DNA of 59,203 nt from an uncultured Pseudomonadota bacterium (GTDB lineage: Bacteria; Myxococcota_A; UBA796; GCA-2862545), in NCBI GenBank assembly GCA_903861005.1, contig CAIOSP010000004.1, positions 1 through 59,203 on the forward strand. Reading direction: 5' to 3'. This document shows positions 44,289-53,900 of the stretch, in pieces. A model generated the notes under the pieces. That model searched no databases. It was not told the origin of the DNA and worked only from the letters and a program-made list of their open reading frames with translations. Within the stretch, counting starts at the first letter, position 1. Each line of letters starts with the position of its first letter. A program made the position numbers and the translations under genes.

Positions 44289-45391
44289 CAGGCGCGCCGG
44301 AACTGCTTGGCCAGCCGCAGCGACTGACCCTGGTAGTGGCTGCCGGAGCGCCCGTAGAGCACGTCAGGCTTGGCCTCGTTGCGCATGAACTCGACGCGGA
44401 AGAGCGGCTGCCCGTGCTCCAGGAGGAACGGCACGTCGTGCGTGCGGATCTCCAGCACCAGCTTGCTGCCCAAATCCGAGCTGTCGTCGCCCGACCAGCC
44501 GAAGCCGGAGTCGATGAAGCCAGCGTAGTGGGTGCGCAGCTCGCCCTTGGTGGCGTCGAACGCGACCAACTCCGCGCACACGTCCGGCGGGATGCGGAGG
44601 CGCTCGCGGGTGGCGAAGATGTAGAACTGCTCGGGCTCCAGGACGTGTCCGTCCTCGTGGGCGTAGAGCGTGTTCCAGTAGCGCTCGATCGGCAGGTCGC
44701 GGTGGCGAAGGTCGATCGGCGGCATGTGACGGCGCGCCTGGTACCCGACCGGCACGCCGATCGGCTCATCCAGATCCACCGACAGCAGCACGCCTGGCGG
44801 CATGGCGTCGATCACCGGCGCGGGGGAGTCGTCCGACCAGGAGCACAGCGGCGAGCTGGCCTGCCACTCGCGCAGCGACTCGGCGTCCAGGCCGGGCCGA
44901 CCTCGGGCCAGCCGCAGCTGCGCCAGCGTGTCCCCGCGACGGACCGCGATGTGGAAGGACTGCGGCGTGATCTCCAGGAACAGGCGACCGCAGTAGCCCT
45001 CCGGGATGGTGTCGAACGCGTCGCCTTGCTCGGTGAGCACCCGCACGAACACGTCCAGCCGGCCGGTGCTGCTCTTGGGGTTGGTGCGGCCCCAAATGCC
45101 CGCAGGCAGTTCAAGGACCTCCTCCAGCTCGGCCAAGTAGACGCCGCCCTGATGCAGGACGAGCGGCTCGTCGCGGTCGGCGCGCCACACGGCGGTCGAC
45201 AGGCGGCCGATCTTCTTCTCGATGCCCTGATGGCCCGGGAGGAAGCTGCACTGCATCTGCCAGACCCGCGCGCCCAGGCGCAGATCCAACGAGGACGGCT
45301 GGATCTGATCGCGCGCGAACGGGATGAGTGCACGAATGGCACCCGACTCCGTGAGCGAACGCAAGGACTGGCTGACGAGGATGGAGGACAT
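44288..45391 (-). CDS. dcd: dCTP deaminase, long two-module form
   Basis: 367 residues from ATG 45391. It hydrolyses dCTP to dUTP to supply dTMP synthesis. The first module carries QIQPSSLDLRLGARVWQMQC, then IWGRTNPKSSTGRLDVFVRV and EGYCGRLFLEITPQSFHIAV with the likely catalytic Glu. The second module repeats the trimeric dUTPase-like fold: PEQFYIFATRERLRIPPDV, AGFIDSGFGWSG, SKLVLEIRTHDVPFLLEHGQ. Common dCTP deaminases are ~190 residues with one module; the double form of ~360 residues is known as 2'-deoxycytidine 5'-triphosphate deaminase in some Proteobacteria. It heads an operon with GST, a small secreted protein and a kelch lipoprotein, a mix with no obvious shared pathway. Confidence 0.88.
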   Translation of the reverse strand: MSSILVSQSLRSLTESGAIRALIPFARDQIQPSSLDLRLGARVWQMQCSFLPGHQGIEKKIGRLSTAVWRADRDEPLVLHQGGVYLAELEEVLELPAGIWGRTNPKSSTGRLDVFVRVLTEQGDAFDTIPEGYCGRLFLEITPQSFHIAVRRGDTLAQLRLARGRPGLDAESLREWQASSPLCSWSDDSPAPVIDAMPPGVLLSVDLDEPIGVPVGYQARRHMPPIDLRHRDLPIERYWNTLYAHEDGHVLEPEQFYIFATRERLRIPPDVCAELVAFDATKGELRTHYAGFIDSGFGWSGDDSSDLGSKLVLEIRTHDVPFLLEHGQPLFRVEFMRNEAKPDVLYGRSGSHYQGQSLRLAKQFRRA

Positions 45392-45498
45392 GGCGCGCCC
45401 GATATCGCGCAGGCCATGGCCCCGCCGCTCAAGGTCCTGTCAGGTGGTTAAGGGGCGCGGCGGCCACGATCCTTCGAGGTCCGCAGACAGGGGTGCCC

Positions 45499-45801
45499 AT
45501 GTTGATCGGCGGCGTCGGGGTGAGCGAGGTCCAGACCTCGGATCTCAAGAGCATGCTCAAGTTCCTCCACCGGGGTGAGCTGAAGTGCCCGATCAACGTG
45601 GCGGAGCTGGCTCGCTGCGGGCTGCAGCACACCGCCGAGCCCCTGCTCCGTCACCTTCACGGTCTGGACGAGCGCGCGGTGCTCGCGGTGCTGGTCGCGG
45701 TGCTCGCCGAGCGCGCCGGGTTCGAGCGCGCCGTCGCCAAGAAGGCCCTCGCGGACGAGCTCCAGGCCAAGTGGGACGCCCAGGACGCCGCCGAAGAGTA
45801 G
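45499..45801 (+). CDS. Small helical protein of unknown function
   Basis: 100 residues from ATG 45499, with AGGGG about 5 nt upstream; GTG 45493 is an alternative. The sequence is soluble and helical: VQTSDLKSMLKFLHRGELKC, INVAELARCGLQHTAEPLLR, VLAVLVAVLAERAGFERAV and a charged C-terminus DELQAKWDAQDAAEE. It has two Cys and no signal peptide. It is divergent from the dCTP deaminase operon (107 bp apart). No family was recognised. Confidence 0.68.
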   Translation: MLIGGVGVSEVQTSDLKSMLKFLHRGELKCPINVAELARCGLQHTAEPLLRHLHGLDERAVLAVLVAVLAERAGFERAVAKKALADELQAKWDAQDAAEE

Positions 45802-45887
45802 CGGCCGACCCGACGCCGTGGCCTGCGTTGACATCGCGCGCGTCCGCGGGCAGCCCGACGTGTTAGGCGCGCCACGTCGGAGGACCC

Positions 45888-46724
45888 ATGCTGATGTTTC
45901 TCGCCGCCCTGTCCGCCACCGCGCTCGCCGGGTCTGCCGTAGACCAGGACGCTTCCGCCTATGAGGCGCGCTGGCAGATGATCGAGGACGGCCCGACCGG
46001 CTGCTGGGAGGTCACCGGCCGCGCGACTTGGTCGTGGGACGCCGGCACCCGCGGCGCCTCCCAGGGCGACTCCATGTTCGTCGGCCACCTGGAGGACGGC
46101 GTCTGGAAGGACTTCCTGGTGAAGTCGCTCGGCGAAGACCAGCGCGACCGCGCCGGCACCGTCAACCGCGTGTTCCAGCACGGCGAGCAGACCTTCGTGC
46201 CGCTGGTCGGTCGCATGCCGACCCACCTGACCGGCCTCACCGCCGACTCGAACGCGCTCAGCTGGACGCTCAGGAAGCTCGGCGGGGACGTCGAGTTCGC
46301 GGACGCCGAGAACGACGAGGCCCGCGGCGGCGTGATCCTGAACCGCACCGTGCCCCTCGACGGCGCCAGCGAGCCCGTGAAGATGGAGGTGTTCTTCCCT
46401 GGTGGCGGCTCGCTGCCTTCCTCGCTCAAGGTGCAATTCCCCGAGTCGTTCTCGCTGCCCAGCTTCCGCCTCGCGAAGGTCCGCGACGCGCGCGCCCTCA
46501 TCCGCGGCCGGGCGTTCAACGGCGAGGTCTTCCCCGAGGCCGAGACCTTCTCGTTCGACGCCGGCGTGCTCGGCGTGCACGTCGTCGCTGCGCAGACCAT
46601 CCGCTACCAGACCTTCCGCCCTTGCGGCATGTCGCCCATCGACGAGACCAAGCCGATCGGCGTGCCCGCGGACCCCGTCTCGCCCGCGCCGGTGGGCCCG
46701 ACCTCGGTCACGCCCGCGCCGTGA
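45888..46724 (+). CDS. Secreted protein of unknown function
   Basis: 278 residues from ATG 45888, with GGAGG 5 nt upstream. The signal peptide MLMFLAALSATALAGSAVD has an AxA-like cleavage site and no lipobox. The mature protein is beta-rich (CWEVTGRATWSWDAG, DSMFVGHLEDGVWKDFLVKS, NRVFQHGEQTFVPLVGRMPT, VPLDGASEPVKMEVFFPGGG, IRYQTFRPCGMSP) and ends in a Pro-rich tail. Periplasmic or outer-surface location is likely. Its stop overlaps the next gene's GTG by 4 nt, so both are co-translated. Confidence 0.75.
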   Translation: MLMFLAALSATALAGSAVDQDASAYEARWQMIEDGPTGCWEVTGRATWSWDAGTRGASQGDSMFVGHLEDGVWKDFLVKSLGEDQRDRAGTVNRVFQHGEQTFVPLVGRMPTHLTGLTADSNALSWTLRKLGGDVEFADAENDEARGGVILNRTVPLDGASEPVKMEVFFPGGGSLPSSLKVQFPESFSLPSFRLAKVRDARALIRGRAFNGEVFPEAETFSFDAGVLGVHVVAAQTIRYQTFRPCGMSPIDETKPIGVPADPVSPAPVGPTSVTPAP

Positions 46725-47155
46725 AGCGTCGGAGCGTCCGCTATCCGGCGCCGCGGACCGTCGCGCAGCGCGTGGCGGTCGAGGTGCGCGACACGCTCGC
46801 GCGCTTTGACGGCGACCACGACCTGGCCCTCGTGTACTTCAACCAGTACCGCAGCAAGGCCGAGCTGCTGGACGCCGCCAAGAACAGCTGGCGCACCCTC
46901 AACGTGACCGAGCTGCTTGAGCTGACGCCCGAGCAGCTCCAGATCGCCACGGCCTACTTCGACACGCTGGACCGCTTCCGGCTGTGGGTCACCGCCACCG
47001 AGGCGATGCCCGCGACCATGGAGGCCCGCTACGACTTGGCGCTGGACCGGGTCAAGACGCTGGCGGTCGTGGCGCTTGAGGCGCTCGGAGGAATCCCCCC
47101 CGAGCCACCTCGCGCCCCGGTGCCGCCGCTGTGGGGCACCCTGGACCGCGACTAG
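46721..47155 (+). CDS. Small basic-N-terminus helical protein of unknown function
   Basis: 144 residues from GTG 46721, overlapping the preceding stop (GTGA). It starts MKRRSVRYPAPRTVAQRVAV, continues with helices (HDLALVYFNQYRSKAELLDA, LELTPEQLQIATAYFDTLDR, RYDLALDRVKTLAVVALEAL) and ends Pro-rich. No signal peptide or membrane segment is present. Its TAG stop at 47153-47155 overlaps the convergent DUF2330 stop within a single CTAG tetramer. No family was recognised. Confidence 0.7.
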   Translation: MKRRSVRYPAPRTVAQRVAVEVRDTLARFDGDHDLALVYFNQYRSKAELLDAAKNSWRTLNVTELLELTPEQLQIATAYFDTLDRFRLWVTATEAMPATMEARYDLALDRVKTLAVVALEALGGIPPEPPRAPVPPLWGTLDRD

Positions 47156-48906
47156 CGCTTGTTGCGGCGGCGGGCCGCGATGGCCAGCAGGCCGACCACG
47201 GCGCCTGCGACACCCGGCGTGCCGCCGGTGCCGTCACAGCCCGCGCAGCCGGTCACCAGCATCGGATCCGTCGGCCCGCCGACGCCCTTGCCGTTGAGCC
47301 CGTCCACCCAGGTGTTGTACTCGCCGAGCGCGTTCTGGATGGCGTCGTTGTTGTTGGCCACCGGCGTGGGCTGGCCCGACGCCGAGGTGTCCTCGATCGA
47401 CGCGGCGGCGGGCTGGCCGTCGCCCGCGGGCCAGCTGTCGTAGCCGACGCCGTTGGCCGTGTACCAGGAGTCCGGCGGGACGTTGACGGTGGTGCCGTCC
47501 TGCAGCTCGATCCAGCGCGTGGCGTCCGTGTAGTTGCCACCGTCGCCGCAGTCGATGATCATCTTGGCGTTGTGGTTGTTGGACACCTCGTCCGTCATGT
47601 CCGGGTTGATCACGAACATGGGGTCGGCGCTCATCTCGTCCGCGGACATCGACGAGGTCATGCGGGTGACCTCCGAGTACTGGTCGAACAGGTCGTTGGC
47701 GTCGATCAGCGGCTGCACGATGCGCTCGTCGAGGTCATCGACCATCGCGTTCGAGTCGAACTCGATCTCCGCCACGTACTGCGGGTAGCAGGACAGGCAG
47801 TTGTAGAACGAGGACTCGTCCAAGCCCGCCGCGACCGCGTCCGCGGGCATGGGGATGTGATCGCGGATGATGTTCTGCGTGACGGCGCCGCGCGGGAAGC
47901 CCTGCATCAGCATGGCGTCGAGGAAGGCGACCGGATCCGCCATGCCGCGCAGCGTGGCGAGGTCGAAGCGGCCGTCCCACCACAGCATGTTCTTCATGTT
48001 GGACGTGGAGCCGTAGAAGTCGGTGGCGAAGGCCTGACCGCCGGCCTCATTGGCCGCCTCGGTCACGACGTCGTCGTAGTTCTGGCCGCCGTACAGCCAG
48101 TTGATCTTGGCCTCGTTGATGCGGACGTGCAGGTAGTTGTCCGGCACCGCGCGGTGGTTGGCGAACACGTAGGGCTCAAGGCGCATGTCGGGCGTGGCCG
48201 CGATCGACGTGAGCACCAGCGGGATGGTCGCCGTGTTGCCCGAGTAGGTCAGCTTGATCGGCGCGATGTCGCCGACCGTCGCGTCCGAGGAGAGCTTGAA
48301 CGCGACGAAGTTGGAGCCGCCCGAGATGTAGGTCCCGAGGGCGTCGCCGACGTTGGGCGGGATGATGTAGGCGTCGGCGGTGGACGGGTCGCCGTCCGGA
48401 TCCGCGAGCCACTCAAGCAGCACGGTCTGGTCGGACGCGGACACGACGGTCCAGTCGAACGGGCCGGTCTGGCCCTCGGACAGCACGTCCACGCCGCCGC
48501 CCGCGCCGGGCGCGCCGCCGCCGCCCGCGCCGTTGGTGGCGTCACCTTCACCGTACCAGCCGCCGTACCAGCCGCCGCCGTCGTACACGCAGGTGCCGCG
48601 CTCCTCGGTGGTCAGGCTGAAGTAGGGCTGGGTGCGGTAGCCGAGCTGGGTGAACAGCTCGTCGCTGGACAGCGCGACGTCCGGCACGCCGGTGACGGGC
48701 ACGACCCACGCGAACGACTTGGCGTCACCCGAGTAGAAGATCTGGACGTGCACCTCGACGGTGCCCGCCTCTTCGTCCACGCCGAAGATGATCTTCTCCT
48801 TGCTCTGGTCGATGGGCACGCTGCTGCAGAAGAACCCGCCGCAGGCGAGCGCCGAGGAGGGCGCGAGCGCGAGCAGGACGGTGGCGGCGAGGACGGACCG
48901 GATCAT
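47152..48906 (-). CDS. DUF2330 family exported protein with MYXO-CTERM-like tail (paralogue 1)
   Basis: 584 residues from ATG 48906, with GGGAG about 7 nt upstream. The signal peptide MIRSVLAATVLLALAPSSALA is followed by the DUF2330 hallmark CGGFFCSSVPIDQSKEKIIF. Conserved blocks shared with the next gene include VQIFYSGDAKSFAWVVPVTG, EGQTGPFDWTVVSASDQ, LEWLADPDGDPSTADAY, VPDNYLHVRINEAKINW and TEAANEAGGQAFATDFYG, plus MTSSMSADEMSADPMFVI. A Gly/Tyr-rich insert (GGGWYGGWYGEGDATNGAGG) is unique to this copy. The C-terminus, GCAGCDGTGG then a hydrophobic helix and ARRRNKR, resembles MYXO-CTERM sorting signals. The role of DUF2330 is unknown; surface display is inferred. Confidence 0.87.
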   Translation of the reverse strand: MIRSVLAATVLLALAPSSALACGGFFCSSVPIDQSKEKIIFGVDEEAGTVEVHVQIFYSGDAKSFAWVVPVTGVPDVALSSDELFTQLGYRTQPYFSLTTEERGTCVYDGGGWYGGWYGEGDATNGAGGGGAPGAGGGVDVLSEGQTGPFDWTVVSASDQTVLLEWLADPDGDPSTADAYIIPPNVGDALGTYISGGSNFVAFKLSSDATVGDIAPIKLTYSGNTATIPLVLTSIAATPDMRLEPYVFANHRAVPDNYLHVRINEAKINWLYGGQNYDDVVTEAANEAGGQAFATDFYGSTSNMKNMLWWDGRFDLATLRGMADPVAFLDAMLMQGFPRGAVTQNIIRDHIPMPADAVAAGLDESSFYNCLSCYPQYVAEIEFDSNAMVDDLDERIVQPLIDANDLFDQYSEVTRMTSSMSADEMSADPMFVINPDMTDEVSNNHNAKMIIDCGDGGNYTDATRWIELQDGTTVNVPPDSWYTANGVGYDSWPAGDGQPAAASIEDTSASGQPTPVANNNDAIQNALGEYNTWVDGLNGKGVGGPTDPMLVTGCAGCDGTGGTPGVAGAVVGLLAIAARRRNKR

Positions 48907-48988
48907 CGGGGACTCCCTGGAGTGAACCCACCGTACACCCGCGCCCTCCGGGCTGCAATCAAAATCGGCAAAACATTGCCGACTGACC

Positions 48989-50755
48989 TCAGGGCGCCCC
49001 CGCGCGACGGCGCCGCCGCAGCGCGACCAGGGCCAAGGCCGCCGCCGGCAGCGGGGAGAGCGACGTGTCCGCACAGCCGCACGGACGCCAGCCCACGGGC
49101 GCGATGTCCGGGTCGTCGGTGGGTGTGCTGGATCCGCCGAGCTCATGCACAAGTCGGTTGTGCTCGGCGATGGCGTCGTTGATCTGCACCTCGTTGGACA
49201 CGACGGGGTCGCCGTCCCCCTCCTCGCTCAGGTCCTCGATCACGGACGCCGCGGGCATGGGCGTGGTGGGCACATAGTCGGCCTCGGACTGCGCGCCGTC
49301 CTCAAACCACGACACGCTCGGCACGTCGATGCGGGTGCCGTCGGCGAGCAGGAGGTAGCGCGGCGCGGCGAAGGGATTGGACTCCACGCTGCAGTCGTAG
49401 AACAGCGTCGCGCTGTAGTCTCGCGGCACCGGGTCGGTGAGCGTCTCGTTGAGCACAAAGTCAGGATCCAGCGTCATCTCGTCGGCGGACATGGACGAGG
49501 TCAGCCGCGTGAGCTGCGGGTGGTCGTCGAACAGCAGCTGCGCGTCATGGAGCGGCGTGATCACGCGCTCGTCCAGCGCGGCGGTCGTCGCGACCGGGTC
49601 AAACGCGACCATCGCGGTGTACTCGGGGTAGCACTCCATGCAGTTGTAGAAGTCGACGTCGCTGACGAAGGCGTCGATCGCGGCCTGCGGCAACGGGATG
49701 AACTCGCGCAGGAGGTTCTGCACCACGGCGCCCGACGGTACCCCCATCCCGATGAGCAGGCCGACGTAGTCCGCCGGGTTGGTGGTGGTACGCAAGAGCG
49801 GAAGATCGAAGCGACCTGCCGACCAGAGGAACGGTCGCAGGGACGACGTCGGGCCGTAGAAGTCAGTCGCGAAGGCCTGACCGCCCGCCTCGTTCGCCGC
49901 CTCGGTCACCAGCGCGTCGTACTGGTTGCCGCCGCCCATCCAGTTGATGCGCGCCTGGTTGATTCGGACGTGCAGGTAGTTGTCCGGGACGGCCCTGTGG
50001 TCGCCGAACACGAAGATCTCAAGCCGCATGTCGGGCTGCGCGGCGACCGAGGTGAGCACCAGCGGGATCTGCGCCCGATCGCCGGTGAACGTCAGCCGGA
50101 TCGGCGCGATGTCTCCGGCGTCGGCATCCTTGGTCATCTTGAAGGCGACAAAGTTCGCGCCGCCCGTGACGTAGGGCCGGAGCTTGTCTCCGAGGTCCGG
50201 CGGCACCTGGTAGGCGTCGGCCGTGGCCGGATCGCCGTCGGGATCGGCCAACCACGCCACCAGCGCGGCCGTGGTGGTCGCGTCGACCACCGTCCAGTCA
50301 AAGGGGCCGGTCTGGCCGGTCGCGAGCACGACCACGCCGGGGCCAGAGTCCGTGTCGCCGCCGCCCGGCCCTGCCGAGTCGGACTGGAAGACCACGGCCG
50401 TGTCGAACGTGTCGTTGGAGTAGAGCCGACCGTCGCAGTTGCCCACCTCGGCCTGCGTCAGCTCAAAGCGAGGGCGCGTCTGCCCGTCCAGGGCGGAGAA
50501 CAGGAGGTCGGTCGACAGGTGGACGTCCGGCACACCCGGCACCGGGACCACCCAAGCGAACTTGTCACTGTCGCCTTGGTAGAAGATCTGGACGTGCATG
50601 TCGACGGTGTGGGTGACCTCGTCGATGGCGAAGGCGATGCGTTCCTTGCTCTGGTCGACGGGCCGCTGTGAGCAGAAGAAGCCACCACAGGCTTGGGCCG
50701 GGGAGGTCAGAGCGGTGCCGATCAGCAGGATCGCCGCTACGCCAGTCTGTCGCAT
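48989..50755 (-). CDS. DUF2330 family exported protein with MYXO-CTERM-like tail (paralogue 2)
   Basis: 588 residues from ATG 50755. Signal peptide MRQTGVAAILLIGTALTSPA precedes CGGFFCSQRPVDQSKERIAF. It aligns along its length with the downstream paralogue, sharing VQIFYQGDSDKFAWVVPVPG, TGQTGPFDWTVVDA, WLADPDGDPATADAY, VPDNYLHVRINQARINWMGG, TEAANEAGGQAFATDFYGPT and LTRLTSSMSADEMTLDPDFV. The C-terminus RPCGCADTSLSPLPAAALAL followed by VALRRRRRAGAP is a clear MYXO-CTERM-like signal (Cys motif, helix, Arg cluster), normally processed for surface anchoring. The two genes are 82 bp apart on the same strand and arose by tandem duplication. It is divergent from the macroglobulin gene, with 167 bp between. 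Confidence 0.87.
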   Translation of the reverse strand: MRQTGVAAILLIGTALTSPAQACGGFFCSQRPVDQSKERIAFAIDEVTHTVDMHVQIFYQGDSDKFAWVVPVPGVPDVHLSTDLLFSALDGQTRPRFELTQAEVGNCDGRLYSNDTFDTAVVFQSDSAGPGGGDTDSGPGVVVLATGQTGPFDWTVVDATTTAALVAWLADPDGDPATADAYQVPPDLGDKLRPYVTGGANFVAFKMTKDADAGDIAPIRLTFTGDRAQIPLVLTSVAAQPDMRLEIFVFGDHRAVPDNYLHVRINQARINWMGGGNQYDALVTEAANEAGGQAFATDFYGPTSSLRPFLWSAGRFDLPLLRTTTNPADYVGLLIGMGVPSGAVVQNLLREFIPLPQAAIDAFVSDVDFYNCMECYPEYTAMVAFDPVATTAALDERVITPLHDAQLLFDDHPQLTRLTSSMSADEMTLDPDFVLNETLTDPVPRDYSATLFYDCSVESNPFAAPRYLLLADGTRIDVPSVSWFEDGAQSEADYVPTTPMPAASVIEDLSEEGDGDPVVSNEVQINDAIAEHNRLVHELGGSSTPTDDPDIAPVGWRPCGCADTSLSPLPAAALALVALRRRRRAGAP

Positions 50756-50922
50756 TCAGGCTCCCAGAGTGGGGCGCACCGGCGACCCGCCGCCATCATG
50801 CACGCAACCCCAGCGACCCGCTACCGGATCCGACACGCCCTATGTCCGTTGAGGCGCTGTCCGCATCCCGCGACCTCGTCGTCCGGGCTAGTGAGGGGGC
50901 ACTCTCTCTCAAGGGTCCATCC

Positions 50923-53900
50923 ATGCGTGCCATCGGTCTGTCCTTGTTCATGGTTGGCTGCACTTGCGCCGGATCCGGCGACGCCGAGGCGCCGATCGTG
51001 GTGCGCGTGGTCGGCGGCACGGACGCGGCCTCGCTCGACGACGCGACGCGCCCGGTGGATCCGGCTGCGCTCTTCCCCGTCGTGCTCGCCTCAGGACCGG
51101 ACGGCGCGGCAGCCACGTCGTTCGTGCTGGATCTGGCGCGCCCGGTCTGGGCCAATCTGAGCGACGTGAAGACCGCGGGGAGCGCGCTGACCGTGACCCC
51201 GCCGATCGACGGCGCGCTGACCTGGACGTCCGACCGCCAGCTGCGGTTCACCCCCGACGAAGGGCTCAAGCCCGACACCGACTACGCCGTCTCCGCGACG
51301 GCGATCGACTCGCGCAGCGGCGTGATCACGTTCGCCGCCCCCGCGGTCGCCACCTTCCACACGCCCGCGTTTGCCCTACTCGACGTGCGCTTGTCCGAGG
51401 TCCGCGCCGACGATCCCACACAGCGCGTGGACGTCGTGTTCAGCGGCGCGGTGGACGGCGCGTCCGTGATGAACGGCCTGGCCGCCACCGTGGCCGGCGC
51501 CGCGCTCTCCCCTCGCTTGCTGGAGCAGCCCGCGCCCAACGTGGTGCGCGTCGAGCTGAGCAGCCCGTCGCTGGTGCCCGCGGAGAGCGTGGTGGTGTCG
51601 CTGCAGTCTGGCGTCGCGCGCAGCGCGGTCTCGCCCGCGACCGCAACCGGCAAGGAGGTCACCGTCGCGCTGCCCGACGCCGGCAAGGGCGAGGTCACCG
51701 TGCTCGACGTGATGGCGCGCGAGGGCGGCTCGGGCTTCGTCGTCGACGTGGTCTGCCAGGACGAAGCGGCCGCGGGCGACGGGCACTACTACTGGGACGA
51801 GACCTCCGGCGGGGGCTGGTGGCTGTCGTCGCGCTGCGAGCTCGATCCCACCACGATCGCCTCGCACGTGCACATCTCGCCTGAGCTGCCGTTCGAGGTC
51901 GTGCCTTCGGCGTCCGGCTTCCGCATCCGCGCGGCCTTCCAGCGCGGCGCTTACGCGATCCGCCTGGACGCCGGCGCCACCAGCGTGGACCAGGGCGTGC
52001 TCCGCAAGCCCGTGCAGGCCGAGCTGATCGTGCCCGCGCGCGCGCCGTCGCTGCGCTTCACCACCAAGGGGCGCTACCTGCCGCGTGAGGCCTGGGGCAC
52101 GCTCCCGGTCGAGCACCGCAACGTGTCCGACGTGCGCCTGACCGTCCGCCACATCCCCCAGCGCAACCTCGTGTTCTGGATGACCGGTCAGCAGGAGGCC
52201 GCCGACGACCGCAACTCCGAGCTGGTCGCGGACACCCGCGTGCCGCTGCGCACGGACCTGGACGCCACCCTCACGTCGTGGCTGGATCTGACGGACGCGG
52301 TGCAGGACCCCGAGCCGGGCGTGTGGGAGATCGCCGTCGCGTCGGGCGGCGCGCGCGACACCACCCGCCTGCTCGTCACCGACCTGCAGCTGCTCGCCAA
52401 GGTCGGCGACGAGATCGACGGCGTCCGCACGTACGACGCGTGGGCCGTCGACATCCACGACAGCCACCCGATCGCCGACGTGGCGATGCAGCTGGTCCGC
52501 GCGTCCGGCCAAGTGGTCGCCCAGTGCAACACGAACATCGACGGCTTCTGCGCGCTCGACGCCCCCAAGGACGTCGACCCGACCCAGCCCATCGCGATCA
52601 TCGCCACCCTCGGCGATGACCTGACCTACCTGCGCTTCGACGACGTCCGCGTCACGAACGCTGAGAACGAGGTCGGCGGCGAGCCCTGGAAGCGCACGGT
52701 CGACTGGCGCGCGGCGGTGTGGACCGACCGCGGCGTGTACCGCCCCGGCGAGACCGCCCACCTGGGCGCGATCCTGCGCGACGACGCCCAGGCGCCGCCC
52801 AAGGCCGACATGCCGGTGCACATCGACATCATGGACCCGCGCGGCCGCGCCTGGAAGCACGTCGCCGTCGTCCCGAACGCCGCCGGGTTGGCCGCGCTCG
52901 ACGTGACCCTCGGCGACTACGCCACCACCGGCACCTACGAGGCGATCGTGCGCGTCGGCGACGACGCGATCGGCCGCGAGACCTTCATGGTGGAGGAGTT
53001 CGTCCCCGAGCGCCTGGCCGTCAGCGCCACGATCGACGGCGGCGACCGCACGCTCGGCGACGCAGCACCCGTCAAGGTCAACGCCCGCTACCTGTTCGGC
53101 GGATCCGCCGCGGGCGCGCGCGTCGAGGTGGCTTGCCGCCTGGTCCCCGCCCCGTTCAAGCCGAAGAAGAACGGCCAGCTCACGTACGGCGGCGAGTCGC
53201 TCGACGAGGCCCACCCGGTCCGCGCGATCGACCTTGGCACCGCGTCCGCCACGCTCGCCGACGACGGCACCGCCACCGTGTCCTGCCCGCCGTCCACGTC
53301 GGGCGTGGGCGCTGGCAACACCGCCACCCTCACCGCCGACGTCGCCGTGTTCGAGGCGGGCAGCGGCCGCGCGACGCACACCACCGCGTCGGTCACCGTC
53401 CACCCCGCCAAGGTCTACGTGGGCCTGACCCGCACCAGCCACAAGGCCGACGCCGGGCACGCGCTCACCGTCACCGGGCAGGTCGTCGACTGGACCGGCG
53501 CCACCACGTCGACCGTCGCCGAGGTGCAGGTCGAGACCTTCCTGCTGCAGTCCGAGTGGGACTGGTCGTGGGACGCCGAGGCGGGCGAGCAGACGCTGCG
53601 CCGCTGGCGTCGCCCCACCACGGACGGCACCACCAAGGCCACCGTCACCGACGGCAAGTTCAGCGTGGACGTGACACCGTCGCAGGACGCCGACGCCTAC
53701 ATGGTGCGCGTCACCGCCGCCGGCGGCGCCACCACCGACCTCGTGGTCGACATGATGGGCTGGCACGGCTGGTGGTACGGCCCCGAGTCGGTCGATCAGA
53801 CCCCGCGCCCGCTCGCGCCGCAGCAGATCGCCGTCGAGCTGCCGGAGCAGGTCAAGACCGGTGAGGCCGTGGAGGCCACCTTCATCGCGCCGTTCACCGG

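Noticed and set aside
45828-45833. Exact TTGACA upstream of the secreted protein at 45888
   Set aside because: Same problem: the next AT-rich element is 27 nt downstream, so a sigma-70 promoter is not supported.
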